This document shows, piece after piece, positions 27,206-34,356 of a DNA stretch of 49,520 nucleotides. Every line of letters starts with the position of its first letter. The first letter of the stretch is position 1. The notes under the pieces are model-generated. The model was given only the letters and a program-made list of their open reading frames with translations. It searched no databases and was not told the origin of the DNA. The position numbers were made by a program, and so were the translations under genes. Source of the DNA: Nitrososphaeraceae archaeon (GTDB lineage Archaea > Thermoproteota > Nitrososphaeria > Nitrososphaerales > Nitrososphaeraceae); the NCBI GenBank assembly GCA_025923455.1, contig JAICFW010000058.1:1-49520 (forward strand), given 5' to 3'.

Positions 27206-27991
27206 ATGCCAGCTAGAAGCTTATGGCAAGGTAGTATCTCGTTTGGACTTGTAAATATACCAGTTAAACTATATTCAGCAACAAATAACAAGGAATATGT
27301 TTTCAATCAATTATGCCAAAACGGACATAGGATTAGATACAAGAAATGGTGTCCGGAGGAAGAAAGAGAGGTTCCATTTTCAGAGATAAAAAAAGGTTAC
27401 GAAATTGAAAAAGACAACTACATCGTATTTGAAAAGGAAGAACTTAACAAGGTAAAATTAAAAACAACTCATTCAATTGATATTAAGGAATTTATAGAAT
27501 ACAAAGAACTTGATCCAATCTTAATAGATAACAGCTACTATGTGGCTATTGATCCGAAAAAAGGAAACGAAAAGGCCTATGTACTCTTAGTAAAAATATT
27601 AAATGAAAATAACTTGGTGGCCATCGGCAAAGTTGTTCTAAAGGACAGGGAAAACGTGATAGCTTTGAGACCTTATCAAAGAGGTCTTGTTATGCACGTC
27701 CTGAATTATCTAGACGATATGAAGCCTGTGGATGAAATCCCCGAAATGGGAAACACAAAAGCAAAATTAGATCCACAAGAAATTTCGCTCGGCAAGATAC
27801 TAGTACAAAAGTATCGCAGCAAAGAGTTTGATATTGGAGATTATTCCGACACTTATGTTCAAGAACTAAGGAAGCTCATAGAGGCAAAGAGTAAGGGAAG
27901 AAAGTTTGTTTCGTCCGCTCCAAAGGTAGCAAAACCCACCAAGGATCTTCTTGAGGCTCTCAAGGCCAGCATCGAAACCGAGAGGAAGTAA
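27206..27991 (+). CDS. ku: Ku protein (bacterial-type NHEJ)
   Basis: The 261-residue protein is a full bacterial-type Ku: MPARSLWQGSISFGLVNIPVKLYSAT at the start, KKWCPEEEREVPFSEIKKGYEI, KGNEKAYVLLVKIL and ALRPYQRGLVMHVL in the ring core, and a basic C-terminal tail (KSKGRKFVSSAPKVAKPTKD). Ku homodimers ring DNA ends and bring in LigD. The matching LigD lies at 34357-37071 in the same direction. An archaeal genome with a complete bacterial-type end-joining pair is uncommon. A TATA-like TTATAAT lies about 28 bp upstream, so the mRNA is probably leaderless. Confidence 0.95.
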   Translation: MPARSLWQGSISFGLVNIPVKLYSATNNKEYVFNQLCQNGHRIRYKKWCPEEEREVPFSEIKKGYEIEKDNYIVFEKEELNKVKLKTTHSIDIKEFIEYKELDPILIDNSYYVAIDPKKGNEKAYVLLVKILNENNLVAIGKVVLKDRENVIALRPYQRGLVMHVLNYLDDMKPVDEIPEMGNTKAKLDPQEISLGKILVQKYRSKEFDIGDYSDTYVQELRKLIEAKSKGRKFVSSAPKVAKPTKDLLEALKASIETERK

Positions 27992-28085
27992 ATAAATATA
28001 AAAAAGCCCACACTTATTGTTGAAATTCAAACGCAAATAACTTGATAATGAAACTGACAGGATTAAATATACTATATGATTTAGT

Positions 28086-28388
28086 ATGCAAATTATGGAA
28101 TACGAGGATTACGGTAAAAAGATGCTCATATATGCAGGTATTGCCATTGTAGGTATATTTTTTGGATTACAGGTCATGTTTGGTTTTCCTTTGTTCAAAT
28201 CATTCGAAAGTGATAGTGTGAGTGATGCACGAGTTGTAATCAAGGATGCCAACGGAAACTGTGTATTAGGAGCTTCTGATAAAATTCCTAGGATACTTCA
28301 CAATTGCCCCTATGACAAAGAAGACATTGTATCAATTACATATAAGAAAGGTACACCAGATATTAGGACACATAGTCTAAAATCCTAG
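28086..28388 (+). CDS. small membrane-anchored protein
   Basis: The 100-residue protein has a short head (MQIMEYEDYGKKM), one span (LIYAGIAIVGIFFGLQVMFGFPLF) and an outer or inner domain with two Cys (GNCVLGASD and HNCPYDKED) that could pair. The end KKGTPDIRTHSLKS is basic. A second ATG is present at codon 4. The style is typical of small thaumarchaeal membrane proteins. Function unknown. Confidence 0.65.
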   Translation: MQIMEYEDYGKKMLIYAGIAIVGIFFGLQVMFGFPLFKSFESDSVSDARVVIKDANGNCVLGASDKIPRILHNCPYDKEDIVSITYKKGTPDIRTHSLKS

Positions 28389-28485
28389 TTACGGAAACGG
28401 AGACGTCCGTTATAATTTCAAATTTTGTAAAGCGTTATATTTGATGTTCAATATAATAATATGTGGACGAGGACTTTACTAAAAA

Positions 28486-28683
28486 TTGACTTGTTTATTA
28501 TGTGATGCTGAGGTTGATCCTGAATCTGGTGTTCAAATATGTCCAACCTGTGCAATAGTAGCGATGTCGGATGAGGATTTCCAAAACTTAGGTTATATTT
28601 CTCTAGTTGAAAATGTCAAGCCTAAATCCATTAGCGATAAAGAGCGGAAAAGAATCTTGGATTTGTATATCCCTGTACGCTGA
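28486..28683 (+). CDS. 65-residue zinc-ribbon protein
   Basis: Starting at TTG the product has C3-x2-C6 (MTCLLCDAE) and C19-x2-C22 (QICPTCAIV), a zinc ribbon, followed by a helical acidic-then-basic part (MSDEDFQNLGY...ISDKERKRILDLYIPVR). An aspartate/glutamate-rich spacer lies between the knuckles. It may bind a protein partner. It is one of about ten such tiny proteins in the window. Confidence 0.65.
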   Translation: MTCLLCDAEVDPESGVQICPTCAIVAMSDEDFQNLGYISLVENVKPKSISDKERKRILDLYIPVR

Positions 28684-28810
28684 TTACATCAGATAGAAAC
28701 CAAATTATCAGTAAAAAAGGATGTGCTAATTGAGGATACTTTTCGTCTAGCTTTTTAAAAAGAAAAATAAAAATTAGACAGTATAAATAACTAATGCGAT
28801 TTATACCAGA

Positions 28811-29041
28811 CTAATCTTTCTTGAAGGCCTTTGCCTCATCTTTAGTAACATTAAACCAAACTTTATGTCCATCGAATCGCACCGCTCTGTTTTTAGGCAA
28901 GTAGAATTTGTCTTTATCAACAATTCCTCTTTTTGTTACCACAGTATCTGCATCCAAGTCATGCACTTCGCCCAAATCATAATCATCAATACCCCTAGCT
29001 TCCTTTTTCAAAACGTCGTCCCAGTTTGTAATTCCACTCAT
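28811..29041 (-). CDS. PRC-barrel-like small protein (copy 1)
   Basis: The 76-residue protein has the block WDDVLKKEARGIDDYDLGEVHDLDADTVVTKRGIVDKDKFYLPK, which resembles PRC-barrel-like DUF domains. A close paralogue at 32971-33201 on the other strand shares KKEARGI.D.DLGEV, TK.GIVDKDKFYLPK, and F.VTK.EA. The pair bracket the small-gene region between ku and ligD. No enzyme motif is present; a scaffold or RNA-related role is possible for PRC-barrels in general. Confidence 0.75.
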   Translation of the reverse strand: MSGITNWDDVLKKEARGIDDYDLGEVHDLDADTVVTKRGIVDKDKFYLPKNRAVRFDGHKVWFNVTKDEAKAFKKD

Positions 29042-29285
29042 ACACTATTTAGGGCAACATGTGATTTAAGGGTTAAAATTCTCCATCCTCCATCATCCAT
29101 CAAGTGAGTAAAAGGAGAGAGTATTATAAATGCAATATAAAATTCGAGGAAACAATTAAGAATTGATTCTTTTCACTATATAGCTCTATTTGATAGTTTA
29201 GTTACTTGGGTAAGTATCATTGATATATAACATTCAGTCTTAATGTGCATGTTAATAAACTATTTTGCTAATTGTTAGAATTTCT

Positions 29286-29864
29286 ATGAAGAAAAATAGT
29301 GTCTTACATGAAGTGGTCTTTGCATTACTGCTATTAGTAACAACGGTAACTTTTACCAATCTGACATATATCCATGCCCAGGATGAGGAAGGCGATATTG
29401 GTACTGATAACGAGATTATGTCACAACTAGGACCTGAAGTACTAGCAAATGAGACAGGATCCTTTCTAAATGGGACGAGCTTGATAAATCCCGGTGAGGC
29501 TGGTGTTGAAGGCTTTGACAATTTCACATCTCCACTAGGAAATGAATCATTACTCTCAGAAGATGAATCCATTGATACTGGAAATGAATCATTACTCTCC
29601 GAACAAGACGATGTAGAAAATGAGTTTGGAAATGAAACCACAACAACTGAGACAGAAGCACCACCAGTAGACAATACTTCTGAGTTAGCATTCGAAGATG
29701 ATGGGGATGTTATTTCACAATCACAACAAGGAGTTACTTCTGATATTGATCAAAGATTAGAGACTGTTGCAGCTGCTACTCTTGGGCTAACCAATGTTAC
29801 TGCAAAATCGGAAAATGAACAAATGACTAATAGTAAACCAAATCTCACAGTTGGTAGCGAATAA
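29286..29864 (+). CDS. secreted acidic low-complexity protein (5' half of a possible split gene)
   Basis: From the ATG at 29286 the product is 192 residues with a signal peptide (VVFALLLLVTTVTFTNLTYIHA) and an acidic, Asn/Thr/Ser-rich mature part with repeated GNESLLSE units (at about residues 82 and 98). It ends in NLTVGSE. The next frame, starting 14 bp before this stop, continues with a folded-looking domain that has no signal of its own. The two may be one gene broken by a frameshift between 29824 and 29862. Confidence 0.65.
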   Translation: MKKNSVLHEVVFALLLLVTTVTFTNLTYIHAQDEEGDIGTDNEIMSQLGPEVLANETGSFLNGTSLINPGEAGVEGFDNFTSPLGNESLLSEDESIDTGNESLLSEQDDVENEFGNETTTTETEAPPVDNTSELAFEDDGDVISQSQQGVTSDIDQRLETVAAATLGLTNVTAKSENEQMTNSKPNLTVGSE

Positions 29865-30492
29865 TCCAAATAGTCCAGCAGCAATTGCAATTAAGAAACT
29901 TGCGCAGGAATACTCAAACGGAGAAATTGATGAAATAGATATTGCAACCCAGCAAATAGGAACTCAAATAGCACAAGGAAATGACATAGAGCAAACCCTT
30001 ATTCAAATAACAAATAATATCGAAAATAATATTAAAAACGTAAAAATAAGCATAGACAATTTTGACAAGATAATCGTACATCCCAACACACTAGATGTGG
30101 ATAAGAAAATAATTACTGAAACGATAACGACTATAAAGAAATCAAAATCTATAGTTGATGTACCTCGCATACATATAAAATTTGACGATGATGAAAAGAA
30201 CTTGGTACTACGAGTTCTAAATACAAATGATGTTAAGTACGAACTGCCGTTTAGCAAAAATAAGGGTGGGTTTAAGTTGGATGCGGATGATTTTAGAGTA
30301 AAAGTTATTGGAGGAAAAGGAAAGATTCAAGCTAGAGATAAAGAGTTCCTTGACAAGGATAGAAGAAATGGTAACGTTTACCTTAACACGGATGAAATAG
30401 ATTCAGGAAAATATTTGTTGGAAGTATACATAAAATTGAGTGATGGTTCAGTTGGTACATGGGCACGTGGTTCAGTGACTATAACTAATTAA
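29851..30492 (+). CDS. extracellular-type domain protein (3' half of a possible split gene)
   Basis: The 213-residue frame starts at a TTG inside the previous gene. It begins VANNPNSPAAIAIKKLAQEYSNGEIDEIDIATQQIG, an alpha region seen in several exported thaumarchaeal proteins, then an Asn/Ile-rich part, and ends in a beta domain (YLLEVYIKLSDGSVGTWARGSVTITN). It has no signal peptide, although the fold looks extracellular, and the upstream gene has one. A translational frameshift, a sequencing error or a real split are all possible. Confidence 0.65.
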   Translation: MVANNPNSPAAIAIKKLAQEYSNGEIDEIDIATQQIGTQIAQGNDIEQTLIQITNNIENNIKNVKISIDNFDKIIVHPNTLDVDKKIITETITTIKKSKSIVDVPRIHIKFDDDEKNLVLRVLNTNDVKYELPFSKNKGGFKLDADDFRVKVIGGKGKIQARDKEFLDKDRRNGNVYLNTDEIDSGKYLLEVYIKLSDGSVGTWARGSVTITN

Positions 30493-30526
30493 TAGTTCAC
30501 TTTATTAAGTCATAGTGACGATACAG

Positions 30527-30892
30527 CTAAAAGTCGGAAGAACCACCTGCACTATATGGACTCCCCTTGATGGTTATGACAAAGTCCAAGTCATTAATAC
30601 GCTTCAATAAATTAAGATCAAGGCTATGACTAACTATCATTTTCGTTCCCTTTAGATAAAAACCTGGAGCCATACCGGTAACGTTAATCACTCTCTCTCT
30701 TATTTGTTCAGTATCTTGATCGGGTTTGAGAATCATTTCCAGAGTATAAATATTCTCTCTATTTGCCTTTTCATCAAAAATCAATCGGACAACTAAAAGA
30801 GGATCCACTTTTGAGAATACGGTCTTGATAGCATTATCGGCCTCTGTAAATTCTTTCACAACTTCCTTAACACCATTTTCTTGATCACTCAT
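30527..30892 (-). CDS. hypothetical protein, thaumarchaeal style
   Basis: The 121-residue protein is soluble with alternating strands and helices (VVRLIFDEKANRENIYTLEMILKPDQDTEQIRERVINVTGMAP), and ends in VITIKGSPYSAGGSSDF. The acidic start (MSDQENGVKEVVKEFTEADNAI) is helical. It is convergent with the secreted gene before it. No named family is recognised. Confidence 0.65.
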   Translation of the reverse strand: MSDQENGVKEVVKEFTEADNAIKTVFSKVDPLLVVRLIFDEKANRENIYTLEMILKPDQDTEQIRERVINVTGMAPGFYLKGTKMIVSHSLDLNLLKRINDLDFVITIKGSPYSAGGSSDF

Positions 30893-31019
30893 TTACTCTT
30901 AATAGCTTAAAATATTGGTTATATATTTTATGTAAGTGATTAAACTAGTTAGTTCTTTACTATCTATTTTCAATAAACGAGAGGTATGCAGGTGCTTGAA
31001 CCAAAACAATATTCCGTTC

Positions 31020-31244
31020 CTAATATTCAATCAAAAGTGATGCACACTTGTCAATAAACGCCTCATAATCTGAATCGATTTCCTTTTTGTTATACGAAAT
31101 TCTGCAATAATCATGCGAGTGAAATACATCGTCAATCACATTACATTTGTTACAAGTCCAATGAACATATTCCATACAAGTATTGCAGGTGGCACTAGGA
31201 ACTAAATAATTTCCACATCCTCTGCATAATTCTTTGTTATACAC
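31020..31244 (-). CDS. small Cys/His zinc-binding protein
   Basis: The 74-residue protein has C7-x2-C10 (LCRGCG), C20-x2-C23 (TCNTC), a WTCNKC pair, and HSHDYC, so up to seven Cys and three His can bind two zinc ions in a RING- or B-box-like crossed layout. The C-terminal part (DSDYEAFIDKCASLLIEY) is a helix. It may work as a protein- or RNA-binding module. Its 5' neighbour region holds the hairpin element. Confidence 0.65.
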   Translation of the reverse strand: MYNKELCRGCGNYLVPSATCNTCMEYVHWTCNKCNVIDDVFHSHDYCRISYNKKEIDSDYEAFIDKCASLLIEY

Positions 31245-31414
31245 AATACTGATAATTGATTGCTCGTAATAGATTTAGTGAATGTGATTCATTTAGACGA
31301 TATTTGACTATGTTGAGAAATTATTGAATGTACGTTATTTAATGAAAATACAGCAATCTATGTTATGGCTACTATACCCATTATTATGATATTAAACCAT
31401 TAAATTTATCGAAA

Positions 31415-31590
31415 ACTGTGTAGGCCCTGAATGGTAGCGATAGAATATTGTTGGCCCACGCAGTCTGAGTTCTTCATTTGCGTAATAGTAATTCCTCACT
31501 AAATTATAAAAAAGTTAAAACCTGGCTGGGATTGGGATTGATGCATAAAAATGATCCTTCCTCCCAACCAGGCTTTGAAAGAAGGAATAA
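31415..31590 (-). repeat. dispersed hairpin element, copy 2 (most complete)
   Basis: Read on the minus strand: outer stem CCTGGTTGGGA (31572-31562) with TCCCAGCCAGG (31531-31521); inner GGAT with ATCC; then GGTTTTAACTTTTTTATA; about 40 nt later a second hairpin ACTGCGTGGGCC (31464-31453) with GGCCTACACAGT (31426-31415) around a loop containing AACA and ATTCAG. The 38.2 kb copy has the same order and spacing. It lies 3' of the small secreted gene at 31622-31819. The element fills most of the gene-free stretch 31245-31621; nothing else is seen there. Confidence 0.8.
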
Positions 31591-31621
31591 TTTTTTGAGA
31601 ATAAGTGAAATAAATAATTAA

Positions 31622-31819
31622 CTAATCTTTATAGCATTTACCGTCGGCCGATAGATCATTTTTCTGTTCCTTTTCGCACATCTTGTGCGTATCAAAACAA
31701 ACGTAACCTTCCTGATCTTCATCATAACAATACTCATGTGAATCAGAATATGCGTTATTCGGTATCGACATAGAGCCAAAAATGATAGCCATAGCAACAA
31801 ATAGTACTGTTATGTTCAA
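31622..31819 (-). CDS. small secreted four-Cys protein (YCYD family, member 1)
   Basis: The 65-residue protein has a signal peptide (ITVLFVAMAIIFGSMSIPNNAYS) and a mature part HEYCYDEDQEGYVCFDTHKMCEKEQKNDLSADGKCYKD. Four Cys in a C-x9-C-x6-C-x13-C layout could form two disulfides. A tandem paralogue lies upstream at 31983-32189 and a frameshifted one at 45804-46016. The start is TTG, with an in-frame stop two codons before it. The family is not known to me. Confidence 0.7.
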   Translation of the reverse strand: MNITVLFVAMAIIFGSMSIPNNAYSDSHEYCYDEDQEGYVCFDTHKMCEKEQKNDLSADGKCYKD

Positions 31820-31916
31820 CCATTATCAATTGTTATAATACTAATTAAACGTTGTACAGTCTCATTAAAGTTAATTTAAATAATTAACTCTGAGGGGAAG
31901 CAATTTGGAAGCATGG

Positions 31917-31936
31917 AACTGAGCCTCCCATCAGTT
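31917..31936. other. short perfect hairpin between YCYD paralogues
   Basis: AACTGA (31917-31922) pairs with TCAGTT (31931-31936) around an 8-nt loop, GCCTCCCA. It follows an A/T-rich run downstream of the 31983-32189 gene and may help end its transcript. Confidence 0.35.
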
Positions 31937-31982
31937 TGTTTGAAAGTTGATAAAATATCGTAAAAATATTATAAAAAATTTC

Positions 31983-32189
31983 CTACTCTGTGGAATTATA
32001 GCATTTACTTTCTGCTAATAAATCATTTTTCTGCTCATTTTCGCAAACCTTTTTGGTTTCAAAACAAATGAAGCCCTCCATATCTTGATCGTAACAATAA
32101 ATACTTGGTGTAGCAGCGGATACAATTCCAGTTAATACGATCGTACCGATAAACGTGGAGATAATCAAAAAGACATTAAGAATTCTCAT
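31983..32189 (-). CDS. small secreted four-Cys protein (YCYD family, member 2)
   Basis: The 68-residue protein has a signal peptide (ILNVFLIISTFIGTIVLTGIVSA) and the mature motif IYCYDQDMEGFICFETKKVCENEQKNDLLAESKCYNSTE. The Cys spacing equals that of member 1, and YCYD, GF/YxCF, K.C, EQKNDL and KCY are shared. The two genes are a tandem pair on the same strand about 160 bp apart, which suggests local duplication. Small secreted disulfide proteins can be cell-surface factors, inhibitors or toxins; none of these is shown here. Confidence 0.72.
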   Translation of the reverse strand: MRILNVFLIISTFIGTIVLTGIVSAATPSIYCYDQDMEGFICFETKKVCENEQKNDLLAESKCYNSTE

Positions 32190-32294
32190 TACTAAAATAT
32201 GACAACATAGTTTAATATCAATAGTCAGAAATTCTCATTTTCTATTTCTTTCAATTGCTTATAGTGTTCAGGTGTTCAAATATAATAATATACA

Positions 32295-32339
32295 CCGATG
32301 GGGTTTTGATCCAATAGAATTCTATGAAGCCCCCATCGG
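32295..32339. other. hairpin with an inner palindrome
   Basis: CCGATGGGG (32295-32303) pairs perfectly with CCCCATCGG (32331-32339). The loop contains a 12-bp perfect palindrome, ATAGAATTCTAT (32314-32325), so a three-way structure is possible. It lies in the 350-bp gap 32190-32539, close to hairpin element copy 4. Confidence 0.5.
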
Positions 32340-32426
32340 CGGTTATATGGTGAGTTCGTTTGCGTTATATACATATGAGCAACATATTATAAAAAAATTC
32401 AGCGAATTAAGCAACGACCGAAACCC

Positions 32427-32526
32427 GATGGGCCATCCGACCGCTCTTCAGGCCCACCAGTAATGGAAGTTGGGATTGGTGTTCTTGTTGGAAAAACTAT
32501 GCTCAATAAATTATAAAAAAGTGAAC
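32427..32526 (-). repeat. dispersed hairpin element, copy 4 (partial)
   Basis: On the minus strand the segment 32526-32500 (ACTTTTTTATAATTTATTGAG) matches the tail that follows the first stem at 31504-31520. About 39 nt later CTGGTGGGCC (32460-32451) can pair with GGCCCATCGG (32434-32425) with two G-U pairs, matching the second hairpin of the other copies. The first stem is missing. The element lies just 3' of the gene at 32540-32830. Confidence 0.55.
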
Positions 32527-32539
32527 AAAAAAGGAAAGA

Positions 32540-32830
32540 TTAGAGGGGATCGCCTGAAGTCCCCTGGTTCTTATCTCTCTTTACGGCGGTAGGCTCATGT
32601 GAAGCAATATCTTCCGGATTCATCGGTTCTTTGCCTCCAGATTCATTATATTGTCTGTTTCCAGCGTCTTCGTTAGCTGTATAAGAGTCAGAATCTGTTA
32701 CTCTTTCTGCAGTGTCATCAACTGCTTCCTTAACTCCCTGTGCAGTGCCGCCAACTACGTCCTTAACTCCCTCTCCGGCTTCCTTAAAGCCCTTTTTTAC
32801 TTTATCAAAAGCCTTTTCTTCTTCATTCAT
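32540..32830 (-). CDS. hydrophilic stress-type protein (CsbD/LEA-like)
   Basis: The 96-residue protein is extremely hydrophilic, rich in Glu, Lys, Asp, Gly and Ala, with repeated helix-like units (FDKVKKGFKEAGEGVKDVVGGTAQGVKEAVDDTAERV) that resemble CsbD and LEA-type desiccation proteins. The C-terminal half (NPEDIASHEPTAVKRDKNQGTSGDPL) is disordered. Such proteins protect cells under drying, heat or osmotic stress. That role matches a soil archaeon and the nearby repair genes, but is inference. Confidence 0.68.
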   Translation of the reverse strand: MNEEEKAFDKVKKGFKEAGEGVKDVVGGTAQGVKEAVDDTAERVTDSDSYTANEDAGNRQYNESGGKEPMNPEDIASHEPTAVKRDKNQGTSGDPL

Positions 32831-32970
32831 GATAAACTCACTACAACAAGTTATTTAACGCTTCAGCCGGTTCGCAAGACTCCGGAAGTGTTTCATTTAT
32901 GGTAACATGAGAATTAAATGTGTCGGCGTGCAAACAAATTGTTAAATTTAATATTGCAAATAATCGAAAT

Positions 32971-33201
32971 ATGGAAGAAACAATAGACTGGAAGAATGTC
33001 ATCAAAAAAGAAGCACGTGGTATAAATGACTTCGATTTGGGAGAGGTTCAAGAGGTAAGCGGGGAACAAGTAATAACTAAAAAAGGGATCGTTGATAAGG
33101 ACAAGTTTTATTTACCTAAAAGTAAAGTGAACAGTTTTGATGGCGACAAACTACGGTTTGAAGTTACTAAAGAAGAGGCCGAGATCTATAGACGCGACTA
33201 G
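32971..33201 (+). CDS. PRC-barrel-like small protein (copy 2)
   Basis: From the ATG at 32971 the product is 76 residues: METTIDW-type start (MEETIDWKNVIKKEARGINDFDLGEVQEVSG is split over two strands of the barrel), then TKKGIVDKDKFYLPK and FEVTKEEAEIYRRD. It is about 55 percent identical to the protein at 28811-29041 by eye. An in-frame TTG farther up (32920) would add 17 unlike residues and is less likely. Function unknown. Confidence 0.75.
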   Translation: MEETIDWKNVIKKEARGINDFDLGEVQEVSGEQVITKKGIVDKDKFYLPKSKVNSFDGDKLRFEVTKEEAEIYRRD

Positions 33202-33206
33202 CCTAG

Positions 33207-33380
33207 TCACATTCTTTTGATTTGATCTTTACATACTTGATAGAATACCCAATCCAAAATCCGCAATTCGCTATCTAAAATATCGGATTCAAATATAGAA
33301 TCTTTCTTCTTTATTTCCTGTATAGTTTCATTCATCCTAGATTCAATAAGACTACAAATTTCCACATTCGGATTTTTCAT
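33207..33380 (-). CDS. possible small helical protein
   Basis: From the ATG at 33380 the product is 57 residues: MKNPNVEICSLIESRMNETIQ followed by a Lys/Glu helix and ending RILDWVFYQVCKDQIKRM. The frame stays open upstream for about 35 more codons, with protein-like sequence (FYTPPLIGDTDLKKRIELINWV), but no standard start codon is present there. Either a rare start is used or the gene is decayed. Confidence 0.4.
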   Translation of the reverse strand: MKNPNVEICSLIESRMNETIQEIKKKDSIFESDILDSELRILDWVFYQVCKDQIKRM

Positions 33381-33506
33381 ATTTTCTAGAACCCAGTTAA
33401 TTAATTCAATCCTCTTTTTGAGATCTGTATCACCGATAAGTGGAGGGGTATAGAAAAGAAAGAACGTTCTTAAAATCTTTATTTAGGTGAGACTGTCAAT
33501 TATGCT

Positions 33507-33641
33507 ATGTCAAGACCATTCGGACCATTCGGACCAAGTGGACCTCCTGGCCCTATATGTTTGAAATGTCATCGCGCTGTAGATCATAATTGGAAGTGTA
33601 AAAACAAAAACTGTCCAAATTACAAAATAGGGTGGAGGTAA
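33507..33641 (+). CDS. 44-residue Pro/Gly-rich zinc-knuckle protein
   Basis: ATG to TAA encodes 44 residues. The first 16 are collagen-like (MSRPFGPFGPSGPPGP); the rest is a small metal module C18-x2-C21-x9-C31-x4-C36 with extra H22 and H27. FGP and GPP triplets are repeated at the DNA level. It lies between minus-strand small genes. Function unknown. Confidence 0.6.
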   Translation: MSRPFGPFGPSGPPGPICLKCHRAVDHNWKCKNKNCPNYKIGWR

Positions 33642-33700
33642 GAAGGACTTGGATAAATTATGGATAAATTAATTTAATCGCGTTTGATTTATGATGCGAA

Positions 33701-33874
33701 TCAAGAAGTTCGTGTTTTCTCATAAGATAGAAGATAAGCGCCCGCCACGACCATAACAAGGCCAATTATACCAACCGTATACGAATAAGGTCCTCCTTCC
33801 GCCATTAAATTATTAAAGTTCCAGTTTGATCCGACAAGTGTACCTATTCCACTAACTATGAAACCTACGAGCAT
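33701..33874 (-). CDS. 57-residue two-span membrane protein
   Basis: The product has two hydrophobic spans (MLVGFIVSGIGTLVG and YTVGIIGLVMVVAGAYLLS) joined by a polar loop (SNWNFNNLMAEGGPYS), ending YEKTRTS. The even spans and short basic tail look like a genuine miniprotein. An in-frame stop lies six codons upstream. Family not recognised. Confidence 0.55.
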   Translation of the reverse strand: MLVGFIVSGIGTLVGSNWNFNNLMAEGGPYSYTVGIIGLVMVVAGAYLLSYEKTRTS

Positions 33875-33984
33875 CCCAATATCTGTATCTTATTCATCCT
33901 CGGTCGTCCGTTTTTATAAAATCACTTTTGCTTAGTACGTTTCTCCATATCTGCGACCTGATCAAAATAAAACAAAATCTGATC

Positions 33985-34107
33985 TTATTCTTTAAGAGTA
34001 AACTCAGGACATCCACACCAACAATTAAGGTATGTCTTCGGGCCTATACTTTTGGCATGTTTCCCAGCAAGATGGCCACACCGGCAAATATCGAAATCAG
34101 AAGCCAT
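33985..34107 (-). CDS. 40-residue Cys/His-rich putative zinc protein
   Basis: ATG to TAA encodes 40 residues with C8-x-C10-x-H12-x4-H17 (CRCGHLAGKH) and C29-x-C31-x-C33 (CWCGC), enough for one or two metal ions. The layout matches the protein at 15439-15630 (C...CRH...H then CRCSH). It lies 250 bp before ligD on the opposite strand. Function unknown. Confidence 0.6.
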   Translation of the reverse strand: MASDFDICRCGHLAGKHAKSIGPKTYLNCWCGCPEFTLKE

Positions 34108-34356
34108 TAATTTAAATACAAATAGAAGTGTGTCAATATTGGTTTAAAAACTATTTACATACAATCTATTCTTGATACTAACAGAGAAAATGCACAATAT
34201 TTCTTTATAATGGACATATGAATACCCTAACTCACCTTTCTATAAGGCAATAACTAATCACTTAAAAACTAATTAAGATTACTTTTCTCTTTCTGATGCT
34301 AATATGGCGCATGACTTTTAAAATGGTGCAGACCGACAAGTTCACCTATTTTTATT

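Noticed and set aside
32272-32463. GTG-start 63-codon plus-strand frame
   Set aside because: It is built from the hairpin at 32295-32339 and the element hairpin at 32427-32458, has no conserved motif, and the start is weak.
33928-34110. Plus-strand 60-codon frame
   Set aside because: It lies opposite the Cys/His miniprotein at 33985-34107, which is far more protein-like.
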